Shown piece by piece: positions 1 to 5,307 of a DNA stretch of 6,846 bases. Numbering within the stretch: the first letter of the stretch is position 1; each line of letters begins with the position of its first letter. Position numbers and translations under genes: made by a program. The DNA comes from DASRHY01 sp046765875 (GTDB lineage Bacteria > Actinomycetota > Actinomycetes > Propionibacteriales > Kribbellaceae): NCBI GenBank assembly GCA_046765875.1, contig JBKPSJ010000019.1, positions 1-6,846 on the forward strand, given 5' to 3'. The notes beneath the pieces are model-generated. The model ran no database searches and was not told where the DNA came from. It saw nothing but the letters and a program-made list of their open reading frames with translations.

Positions 1-101
1 TCCACTGGGCGGCGACCCGGCCCGCGCACGTCAACATCAACGTGATCGAGCTGATGCCGACCGCCCAGTCCTTCGCCGCCTTCCAGGTCGCCCGCGGCTG
101 A
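1..101 (+). CDS. 3' end of an unrecognised gene (C-terminal 32 residues)
   Basis: An open frame runs from the window edge (first full codon at base 3) to a TGA at 99-101 and encodes 32 residues ending in FQVARG. Nearly every codon ends in G or C, as in the surrounding genes, and the translation reads like a folded C-terminus: a hydrophobic strand (VNINVIELM) followed by SFAAFQV. The stop lies only 3 bases from the end of the convergent copA gene, so the two genes meet tail to tail with no room for a separate terminator. I do not recognise the family from this fragment and assign no function. It could be a chance open frame, but the codon use and tight convergence make a real gene end more likely. 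Confidence 0.6.
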   Translation, partial: HWAATRPAHVNINVIELMPTAQSFAAFQVARG

Positions 102-104
102 ACG

Positions 105-2321
105 TCAGCGGAATCGCCGCAGCCGCAGGCTGTTCGAGACCACGAACAGCGAGCTTGCGGCCATCGCGGCACCGGCGAGCAGCGGGTTGAGCAGCCCGGC
201 GGCCGCCAGCGGGATCGCGGCGATGTTGTACGCGAACGCCCAGAACAGGTTGCCCTTGATCGTCCGCAAGGTACGACGCGACAGCCGGATCGCGTCCGCC
301 GCCACCCGCAGGTCACCGCGTACCAGCGTCAGGTCGCTGGCCTCGATCGCCACGTCCGTACCGGTACCCATCGCCAGGCCCAGGTCGGCCTGAGCGAGCG
401 CGGCCGCATCGTTGACGCCGTCGCCCACCATCGCGACGACCGCGCCACGGTCCTGCAACTGCTTGACCGCATCGACCTTGCCGGCCGGCAGCACGTCCGC
501 GATCACCTCGTCGATCCCGACCTCGCCGGCGACCGTACGAGCGGTGGCGGCGTTGTCGCCGGTCAGCAGCACCGGCCGCAGACCCAGCTCACGCAACTGT
601 GCGATCGCCTCGGCAGACGTCGGCTTGACCGTGTCGGCGACGACCAGCACCGCCCGGGCGGCTCCGTCCCACCCGACCGCGACCGCCGTCCGGCCGGCCC
701 GCTCGGCGTCCGCCTTGCCGTCGGCCAGTCCGGGCGGCAGCTTCTGGCTCCACTCCGCCAGCAACTCGGCCCGGCCGACCAGCACCGCGTGTGTCATACC
801 GTTGCCATCGGCAACCACACCCTGTACGCCGAGACCCTCGATGTTGGCGAAGTCCTCGACCCGCGGCAGCTCGCCGACCTCCTCGGCGGCACGCGTCGCG
901 ATCGCCTGTGCGATCGGGTGCTCGCTCGCATGCTCCAGCGAACCGGCCAGCCGCAGCACCTCGGCCCGGTCCTCGCCCGGCGCGAGCAGCACGTCGACAA
1001 GGCTCATCCGGCCGGACGTGACCGTGCCGGTCTTGTCCAGCACCACGGTGTCAACCCGGCGGGTCGACTCGAGCACCTCTGGACCCTTGATCACGATGCC
1101 GAGCTGCGCGCCACGGCCGGTACCGACCAGCAGGGCGGTCGGCGTGGCCAGCCCGAGCGCACACGGGCAGGCGATGATCAGTACCGAGACCGCGGTCGCC
1201 AGCGCCAGTTCGGTGCTCGACCCGTTACCGAGCCAGAACCCGAACGTGGCCAGCGCGAGCGTGATCACCACCGGTACGAATACACCGGAGATCCGATCCG
1301 CCAGCCGCTGCACCGCGGCCTTGCCGTTCTGCGCGTCCTCGACCAGCCGGGCCAGTTGCGCGAGCTGGGTGTCGGCGCCGACGCGGGTCGCGCGCACCAC
1401 CAGCCGGCCGCCCGCGTTCACGGTCGCGCCGACGACGGCGTCACCCGGTCCGACCTCGACCGGCACCGGCTCGCCGGTGAGCATCGAGGCGTCCACGGCC
1501 GACGTACCGGAGACCACCACACCATCGGTGGCGACCTTCTCTCCCGGCCGGACCACGAACTCGTTGCCGACGGCAAGCTGCTCGACCGGCACCCGGACCT
1601 CGGCGCCGTGGCGCAGCACCGCCACGTCCTTGGCACCCATCGACAGCAGCGCCCGCAGCGCGGCTCCGGAGCGGCGCTTGGCCCGGTCCTCGAAGTACCG
1701 CCCGGCCAGGATCAGCATCGTCACGCCGGCGGCGACCTCGAGATAGATCTCCTCGGTCCCGCCGCCGGCGGCCCGAGGCACCAGGCTGAACGGCATCTTC
1801 ATGCCCGGCACGCCGGCGCCACCACGGAACAGCGCGTACACCGACCAGCCGAACGCGGCGACGACACCGAGGCTGATCAGCGTGTCCATGGTGGCGGCAC
1901 CGTGCCGCAGGTTGGTCAGCGCCGCCTTGTGGAACGGCCAGGCCGCCCAGGTCACCACCGGCGCCGCCAGTGCGAACGACAGCCACTGCCAGTACTCGAA
2001 CTGGAGCGCCGGGATCATCCCGAACGCGATCACCGGCACCGCCAGCAACACGCTCGCGATCAGACGGTCGCGCAGCGAGGTGTCGACCGGCTCCTTGGTC
2101 TTCTTCTGCTCCTCGATCGCCGCGGTGTATCCCGTCTTCTCCACCGTCGCGACCAGGTCGTCGACGGTGAGCTCGCCCGGGAAGCTGACCTTGGCCTTCT
2201 CGGTGGCGAAGTTCACCGTGGCGTTGACGCCGTCGAGCTTGTTGAGCTTCTTCTCGACCCGGGCCGCGCAGGACGCGCAGGTCATCCCGCCGATCGCCAG
2301 CTCCATCGTCTGCGTGCTCAT
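105..2321 (-). CDS. copA: Copper-exporting P1B-1-type ATPase
   Basis: This 738-residue inner-membrane pump probably exports cytosolic Cu(I) using ATP. Visible elements in order: an N-terminal heavy-metal-associated domain with GMTCASC (C15, C18); paired membrane helices from about residue 85; the actuator motif TGEP (282-285); the ion-site motif CPC (385-387); the phosphorylation motif DKTGT (D429); the SEHP nucleotide-binding motif (H468-P469); TGDN (587-590); GDGVND (633-638). Y698-N699 near the penultimate helix and M720/S724 in the last helix match the Cu(I)-specific P1B-1 signature, which argues against a zinc or cobalt pump. Length is normal for the family, with one metal-binding domain. 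A Met-rich GMKMP stretch (172-177) lies in a predicted external loop. The ATG at 2321 overlaps the stop of the upstream gene as ATGA, which supports this start over M6. It is the last gene of the csoR operon. Confidence 0.96.
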   Translation of the reverse strand: MSTQTMELAIGGMTCASCAARVEKKLNKLDGVNATVNFATEKAKVSFPGELTVDDLVATVEKTGYTAAIEEQKKTKEPVDTSLRDRLIASVLLAVPVIAFGMIPALQFEYWQWLSFALAAPVVTWAAWPFHKAALTNLRHGAATMDTLISLGVVAAFGWSVYALFRGGAGVPGMKMPFSLVPRAAGGGTEEIYLEVAAGVTMLILAGRYFEDRAKRRSGAALRALLSMGAKDVAVLRHGAEVRVPVEQLAVGNEFVVRPGEKVATDGVVVSGTSAVDASMLTGEPVPVEVGPGDAVVGATVNAGGRLVVRATRVGADTQLAQLARLVEDAQNGKAAVQRLADRISGVFVPVVITLALATFGFWLGNGSSTELALATAVSVLIIACPCALGLATPTALLVGTGRGAQLGIVIKGPEVLESTRRVDTVVLDKTGTVTSGRMSLVDVLLAPGEDRAEVLRLAGSLEHASEHPIAQAIATRAAEEVGELPRVEDFANIEGLGVQGVVADGNGMTHAVLVGRAELLAEWSQKLPPGLADGKADAERAGRTAVAVGWDGAARAVLVVADTVKPTSAEAIAQLRELGLRPVLLTGDNAATARTVAGEVGIDEVIADVLPAGKVDAVKQLQDRGAVVAMVGDGVNDAAALAQADLGLAMGTGTDVAIEASDLTLVRGDLRVAADAIRLSRRTLRTIKGNLFWAFAYNIAAIPLAAAGLLNPLLAGAAMAASSLFVVSNSLRLRRFR

Positions 2322-3202
2322 CGCGCTACCACCACCGTGAACGACGCCGTATGCACTGCGCCGCCGTGCTTGAAGTCGAGGAACAGGCGGTACGTGCCGG
2401 CCGTCGGGAACGTCGTCATGAAGTGCACCCGCGGCCCACCCCGCTCACCCGCGTGCGCCTCCTGCCCCGGATGGGTGTGCAGGTATGCCAGGTCGCCGGT
2501 GCGAAGCGAGACCAGATGCCCGAACGCGCCCAGATACGGCTCCAGGTCGGTCACCTGCTTGCCGTCACGGGTTACGTCGAACGTGAGCTCGGACTCCTTG
2601 CCGGCCCGGGCAGTACCGGAGATCCGGACGACGTACCCGTCGGTGCTCGACATCGGCGCGGGAGCTGGCAGGGCCACCGGTGCGAACCGGCCACCGACGA
2701 ACAGATCGGCACCGAGCGTCAGCTTGCGGTCGAGCCCGGCGGGGTGGAAGTCCGCGAACACGCGGTAGCTGCCGGCCCGGGCCAGATCCAGCGGCACGCT
2801 CCAGGTGCCGTCGCCCGCCCGTACCGGGTGTACGTGCTGGAACCCGGTCAGGTCCCGCCGTACGACGATCAGGTGCAGCTCCTTGTCGTGCTCGAGCTCG
2901 TACGAGCCCACCGGCCGGCCGGCGTCATCGGTGATCCGGAACCGGTACGGCACCTTCTGCCCGGCGGGCAGCCGCGTCGCCAAGGGGGACAGCGTGTAGC
3001 CCGCGTCGGACACCGCCAATCCGGGCAGCCGGCCCTCGGCGGCGGCGTGCTCCTCCTCGCCCATCCCCATCGAGTCGCCGGCCTCGGCGTGCTGCTTCTG
3101 CTCCGGCCGCAGCGGGCTCGCGGACGAGCCGACGGCGAAGGCGAGTCCGAACGCCGCGCTCAGGCCGGCGACGAAGCCGCCGACCCTGAGCGCCGGGTTC
3201 AC
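2318..3202 (-). CDS. Secreted or membrane-anchored His-rich protein with two tandem homologous domains, in the copper operon
   Basis: With a GTG start at 3202 this encodes 294 residues. The GTG overlaps the copZ stop as GTGA, and the gene's own TGA overlaps the copA start as ATGA. No Shine-Dalgarno sequence precedes the GTG, so translation probably depends on copZ. One hydrophobic helix (about 7-25) looks like an uncleaved anchor or a signal peptide; no lipobox cysteine is present. Next comes a His/Met/acidic linker (38-57, including H38, M45, M47, H52). Two similar domains follow, about 69-169 and 190-292. Each has YxxxxxxxxxxAG, a His 13 residues before an HxHP motif (H110 with H123-V-H125-P; H229 with H242-T-H244-P), and AGxYRxFxDF. 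The protein has no cysteine. The predicted all-beta, His-rich pattern and operon position suggest periplasmic-side Cu binding or delivery to or from CopA; this is inference. I know no characterised family name for it. An upstream in-frame extension is rejected because it crosses copZ. Confidence 0.85.
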   Translation of the reverse strand: MNPALRVGGFVAGLSAAFGLAFAVGSSASPLRPEQKQHAEAGDSMGMGEEEHAAAEGRLPGLAVSDAGYTLSPLATRLPAGQKVPYRFRITDDAGRPVGSYELEHDKELHLIVVRRDLTGFQHVHPVRAGDGTWSVPLDLARAGSYRVFADFHPAGLDRKLTLGADLFVGGRFAPVALPAPAPMSSTDGYVVRISGTARAGKESELTFDVTRDGKQVTDLEPYLGAFGHLVSLRTGDLAYLHTHPGQEAHAGERGGPRVHFMTTFPTAGTYRLFLDFKHGGAVHTASFTVVVAR

Positions 3203-3417
3203 GATGCGACGAGCTGGTAGCCCGCCTCGTCGACGGCCTCGGCGACCGCGGCCAGGTCCAGCTCGCGGTCGCTGACCACCTGGACCTTGCTGTTGCCGCC
3301 GGCAACCAGATCCACGGTGACGCCGGTCACTCCCGGCAGCGCGCCGACCTCCTCGGTGACCGCGGCGACACAGTGGCCGCAGGTCATTCCGCTGACGGTG
3401 TACGTGATCGTGCCCAT
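3199..3417 (-). CDS. copZ: CopZ-like copper chaperone (HMA domain protein)
   Basis: This 72-residue single-domain protein matches the heavy-metal-associated fold. The sequence begins MGTITYTVSGMTCGHC, with Cu(I)-ligand cysteines C13 and C16 in the MTCxxC loop, followed by helix 1 (VAAVTEEVGAL), a strand with VTGVTVDL, and the terminal AVDEAGYQL helix and strand. Family knowledge: such proteins shuttle Cu(I) in the cytosol to CopA and exchange copper with CsoR. The ATG at 3417 is preferred over a GTG one codon upstream (3420) because AAGGAG lies 7 bases before the ATG but only 4 before the GTG. It starts 35 bases after csoR and overlaps the next gene by 4 bases, so it is the second gene of the operon. 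The CGHC loop differs from the CASC loop of the CopA domain, so the two are not recent copies. Confidence 0.92.
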   Translation of the reverse strand: MGTITYTVSGMTCGHCVAAVTEEVGALPGVTGVTVDLVAGGNSKVQVVSDRELDLAAVAEAVDEAGYQLVAS

Positions 3418-3424
3418 CACATAT

Positions 3425-3430
3425 CTCCTT
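3425..3430 (-). promoter_or_regulatory. Shine-Dalgarno site of copZ
   Basis: AAGGAG on the minus strand, 7 bases before the ATG at 3417. It decides between the ATG and the adjacent GTG, and it is the strongest ribosome-binding site in the copper operon. The two downstream genes have only weak or no such sites and rely on stop/start overlaps. Confidence 0.8.
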
Positions 3431-3452
3431 GCCGATGAAGAGGTTTCGTGAG

Positions 3453-3743
3453 CTAGCTGCGAACGAGCCGGGCGATCGCGTCGGAGGCCTCACGCACCTT
3501 GGCGTCGGCCTCCTCGCCACCGGTACGAACCGCGTCGGCGACACAGTGCGCCAGGTGCTCCTCGAGCAACTCCAGCGAGAACGCCTGCAGTGCCTTTGTG
3601 GCCGCCGACACCTGGGTGAGGATGTCGATGCAGTACTTGTCGTCCTCGACCATCCGCTGCAGGCCCCGCACCTGTCCCTCGATCCGGCGCAGCCGCTTGA
3701 GGTGACTGTCCTTGTTGTGCGTGTACCCGTACGTCTCGGTCAT
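3453..3743 (-). CDS. csoR: CsoR-family copper-sensing transcriptional repressor
   Basis: With the ATG at 3743 this encodes 96 residues, close to the usual CsoR length. The fold signature HLKRLRRIEGQVRGLQRMVE (14-33) is the conserved N-terminal basic DNA-binding helix. The Cu(I) ligands are visible as C38 (KYCIDIL), H63 and C67 (EEHLAHC). Their spacing, 25 then 4 residues, equals that of the C36/H61/C65 triad of Mycobacterium tuberculosis CsoR, and Y37 precedes the first Cys as it does there. The Cys-His-Cys pattern separates it from the formaldehyde (FrmR) and persulfide (CstR) relatives. Family role: the apo-tetramer represses, and Cu(I) releases it from DNA. GAGGG lies 7 bases before the ATG. 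An in-frame extension to 3842 would run through both operators and the promoter, so it is rejected. First gene of the csoR-copZ-294aa-copA operon. Confidence 0.94.
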   Translation of the reverse strand: MTETYGYTHNKDSHLKRLRRIEGQVRGLQRMVEDDKYCIDILTQVSAATKALQAFSLELLEEHLAHCVADAVRTGGEEADAKVREASDAIARLVRS

Positions 3744-3765
3744 CGTCGTACCCTCGGTTCGTCCG

Positions 3766-3780
3766 TACCCCTGGGGGGTA
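3766..3780. promoter_or_regulatory. Candidate CsoR operator, copy 1 (csoR-proximal)
   Basis: TACCCCTGGGGGGTA: two inverted 6-base arms, TACCCC and GGGGTA, around three bases. It lies 22 bases before the csoR start codon, downstream of the proposed csoR promoter and so within the predicted leader. C/G-rich palindromes of this form are the known type of CsoR site. Bound repressor here would block early elongation or initiation. A very weak plus-strand promoter could also be drawn around it (TTCGTC at 3758, TATGCT at 3781, 17-base spacer), but it is not claimed. Confidence 0.72.
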
Positions 3781-3798
3781 TATGCTGTTGCGATTCTG

Positions 3799-3827
3799 AC
3801 CATACCCCCTGGGGGTACGAAATGCAA
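3799..3827 (-). promoter_or_regulatory. Candidate promoter of the csoR-copZ-copA operon
   Basis: On the minus strand a -35-like TTGCAT (3827-3822) and a -10-like TATGGT (3804-3799) are separated by exactly 17 bases, and that spacer contains operator copy 2. Transcription would start near 3792, giving a leader of roughly 50 bases that includes operator copy 1. The hexamers match the consensus only partly; the spacing and operator overlap are the main support. Confidence 0.5.
3803..3817. promoter_or_regulatory. Candidate CsoR operator, copy 2 (perfect palindrome)
   Basis: TACCCCCTGGGGGTA: perfect 7-base arms around a single central T. Its centre is 37 bases from that of copy 1. It fills most of the spacer between the proposed -35 and -10 elements of the csoR promoter, the classical place for a CsoR site that excludes RNA polymerase. 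It also lies about 43 bases upstream of the divergent amidohydrolase start. Confidence 0.78.
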
Positions 3828-3844
3828 ACCCCGGCTCGACATTT

Positions 3845-3853
3845 TGTTACCGT
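3845..3853 (+). promoter_or_regulatory. Candidate extended -10 promoter giving a leaderless amidohydrolase mRNA
   Basis: TGTTACCGT combines a TGN extension with the actinobacterial -10 pattern TANNNT (TACCGT at 3848-3853). If transcription begins at the A of the ATG at 3860, the hexamer sits at exactly -12 to -7, the spacing typical of leaderless transcripts. No Shine-Dalgarno sequence precedes this ATG, which fits. No convincing -35 element is visible; an extended -10 can partly compensate. Confidence 0.45.
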
Positions 3854-3859
3854 CACCGC

Positions 3860-4747
3860 ATGCCGTTGGCCGCGTCGGACGAGACCTCGCAGGTGACCGC
3901 CTTCTGGACCCGGCTTGCGTTGCCCGGCCTGATCGACGTCCATACGCACTTCATGCCCGAGCGGATGCTGGCCAAGGTCTGGGCCTACTTCGACGGTGTC
4001 GGCCGGGCCACCGGCGTGTCATGGCCGATCGAGTACCGCATCGACGAGGACGACCGGCTGCGGAGGCTGCGCGGGTTCGGCGTACGGACCTTCACGTCGA
4101 TGGTCTACCCGCACAAGCCCGGGATGGCGGAGTGGCTGAACACGTGGGCCGCCGACTTCGCCGCCCGTACGCCGGACTGCTTGCGTACGGCAACGTTCTT
4201 CCCTGAGCCGGGCGTCGGAGCGTACGTCGCCAAGGCGATCGAGGACGGCACCAGGGTGTTCAAGGCCCATCTACAGGTCGGCAAGTACGACCCGAACGAA
4301 CCGGAACTGAAGCCGGCATGGGGTGCCCTGCAGGATTCCGGTACGCCGATCGTCGCGCACTGCGGGTCGGGTCCGTACCCCGGCGAGTTCACCGGGCCCG
4401 GCCCGATCTCGGAGGTGCTCGCCGCATTCCCGCGGCTGCGGCTGATCGTCGCGCATATGGGCCTGCCCGAGTACGCGCAGTTCCTAGACCTGGCGGACCG
4501 GTACGACGAGGTGTACCTGGACACCACGATGGCTTTCACCGACTTCACCGAGCAGATCGCGCCATTCCCGGACGCGCTGCGGGCCCGGTTGCCCGACGCC
4601 GGCGAACGGATCCTGCTCGGCACGGATTTCCCGAACATTCCGTATCCGTACCTGCACCAGCTGGAGTCACTGGAGCGGCTCGGTCTCGGCGACGACTGGC
4701 TCGGCGCCGTCTGCTACCACAACGCCGTACGAATGTTCGGGCTGTAG
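3860..4747 (+). CDS. Amidohydrolase-2 family metal-dependent hydrolase or decarboxylase
   Basis: This 295-residue cytosolic TIM-barrel protein belongs to the PF04909 type (relatives include ACMSD-like decarboxylases and lactonase-type hydrolases). Visible active-site elements: H28-T-H30 in DVHTHF at the end of strand 1; FKAH (134-137); AHCG with H167; AHMG with H199; and GTDFP with D256, which together give the family's HxH/His/His/Asp set. The C-terminus carries the usual small helical segment ending in HNAVRMFGL. Substrate cannot be read from the sequence. The ATG at 3860 lacks a ribosome-binding site but is placed for leaderless translation. The gene is divergent from csoR, with 116 bases between the start codons that hold two CsoR-type operators, so copper control is possible but unproven. 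It ends in two consecutive in-frame stops (TAG TAA), and the next gene starts 14 bases later. Confidence 0.88.
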   Translation: MPLAASDETSQVTAFWTRLALPGLIDVHTHFMPERMLAKVWAYFDGVGRATGVSWPIEYRIDEDDRLRRLRGFGVRTFTSMVYPHKPGMAEWLNTWAADFAARTPDCLRTATFFPEPGVGAYVAKAIEDGTRVFKAHLQVGKYDPNEPELKPAWGALQDSGTPIVAHCGSGPYPGEFTGPGPISEVLAAFPRLRLIVAHMGLPEYAQFLDLADRYDEVYLDTTMAFTDFTEQIAPFPDALRARLPDAGERILLGTDFPNIPYPYLHQLESLERLGLGDDWLGAVCYHNAVRMFGL

Positions 4748-4748
4748 T

Positions 4749-4755
4749 AAGGAGG
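4749..4755 (+). promoter_or_regulatory. Strong Shine-Dalgarno site fixing the GTG start of the Ddn-like gene
   Basis: AAGGAGG, 6 bases before the GTG at 4762. Its first two bases belong to the second of the two tandem stops of the amidohydrolase gene. It fixes the GTG start; no ATG lies nearby in frame. Confidence 0.8.
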
Positions 4756-4761
4756 CCACGG

Positions 4762-5181
4762 GTGGAAGAGGTGTACGACAGCCCGCGGGACTGGGTGGCG
4801 CGGCACATCCAGGACTACATCGCCACGGACGGCAAGGGCCGCGGCGCCCGGCGACGGCTGCTGCTCACCACCCGCGGCCGGCGTACCGGCAAGCTGCGCC
4901 GGACCGCGCTGTACTTCTGGCTCGACGGCGACGACTACGTCGTGGTCGGCTCCGACGGCGGCTCGCCGAACCACCCGGCGTGGTATCTGAATCTGAGCGC
5001 CGACCCGCACGTCACCGTCGAGGTCGGCGGCGACCGGTTCGAGGCCACCGCCCGGACCGCGACCACCGAGGAACGACCCAGGCTGTGGGCGTTGGTGGTC
5101 GCGCACCTGTCCTCATACGAGGATTTCCAGGAGCGAACTCGCCGGCAGATCCCGGTCGTCGTCCTCACCCCGGTCCGCTGA
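4762..5181 (+). CDS. F420H2-dependent oxidoreductase of the Ddn/DUF385 nitroreductase family
   Basis: With the GTG start this encodes 139 residues, the usual length for the family. Recognisable blocks: an N-terminal amphipathic segment (about 9-22); LLLTTRGRRTGKLRRTAL (33-50), the basic stretch that binds F420 in Ddn relatives; YVVVGSDGGSPNHPAWYLNL (59-78); DPHVTVEVG (81-89); and a C-terminal YEDFQERTRRQIPVVVLTP block. Family knowledge: these split-barrel proteins use reduced deazaflavin F420 to reduce quinones and, in mycobacteria, nitroimidazole drugs, often near the membrane. The physiological substrate here is unknown. The gene sits 14 bases after the amidohydrolase, so the two are probably co-transcribed. 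A 126-base gap with a small hairpin follows. Confidence 0.9.
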   Translation: MEEVYDSPRDWVARHIQDYIATDGKGRGARRRLLLTTRGRRTGKLRRTALYFWLDGDDYVVVGSDGGSPNHPAWYLNLSADPHVTVEVGGDRFEATARTATTEERPRLWALVVAHLSSYEDFQERTRRQIPVVVLTPVR

Positions 5182-5216
5182 GTCCGGCGTAGCCTGGTGC
5201 CCTGGCGTGTCGAAGA

Positions 5217-5235
5217 CGTCGCCAGTACGGCGACG
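5217..5235. repeat. Small inverted repeat in the 126-base gap between two genes
   Basis: CGTCGCC and GGCGACG form a perfect 7-base stem around the 5-base loop AGTAC. No T-run follows, so it is not a typical intrinsic terminator; it could be a weak RNA hairpin or a protein-binding palindrome. I see no convincing promoter elsewhere in 5182-5307. Confidence 0.4.
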
Positions 5236-5294
5236 CCCCGCCGGCCGGCTGCCACCGTGCACGGCTCATCGCAACTGTCATGCTGCGTACAGGT

Positions 5295-5301
5295 GGAGGA
5301 G
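5295..5301 (+). promoter_or_regulatory. Shine-Dalgarno site of the maleylpyruvate isomerase-like gene
   Basis: GGAGGAG, 6 bases before the ATG at 5308. It favours this start over a GTG in the same frame at 5197, whose extra 37 residues look like translated intergenic DNA. Confidence 0.78.
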
Positions 5302-5307
5302 ACCGAC

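Noticed and set aside
412..2768. Long open frames on the plus strand opposite copA (444 and 659 codons)
   Set aside because: They are antisense shadows of a clear P-type ATPase in high-G+C DNA. Their translations are Arg/Pro/Ser/Thr-rich with no domain, and the longer one also runs through the copA start and into the neighbouring gene.
3203..3544. N-terminal extension of the 294-aa protein to 408 residues
   Set aside because: The extra 114 codons cross copZ and part of csoR in another frame and read as Arg/Gly-rich nonsense. The GTG at 3202 overlapping the copZ stop is the natural start.
3758..3786. Plus-strand promoter TTCGTC-17-TATGCT around operator copy 1
   Set aside because: The -35 match is poor and the resulting leader would have no ribosome-binding site. 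The extended -10 next to the ATG at 3860 explains the gene better, though a copper-responsive upstream start cannot be excluded.
3744..3842. N-terminal extension of CsoR to 129 residues
   Set aside because: It would translate both operators and the promoter. The 96-residue form matches the usual length and has GAGGG 7 bases upstream.
4318..5181. 287-codon frame joining the amidohydrolase region to the Ddn-like gene as a fusion
   Set aside because: Only the part after 4762 codes for a recognisable protein. The earlier part is an out-of-frame shadow of the amidohydrolase, and a strong ribosome-binding site marks the GTG start.
5217..5235. Hairpin as a rho-independent terminator
   Set aside because: The stem is only 7 base pairs and is followed by C/G-rich sequence, not a T-run.
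5197..5307. Upstream GTG start for the maleylpyruvate isomerase-like protein
   Set aside because: No ribosome-binding site lies before it and the extra residues have no family match, whereas GGAGGAG lies 6 bases before the ATG at 5308.
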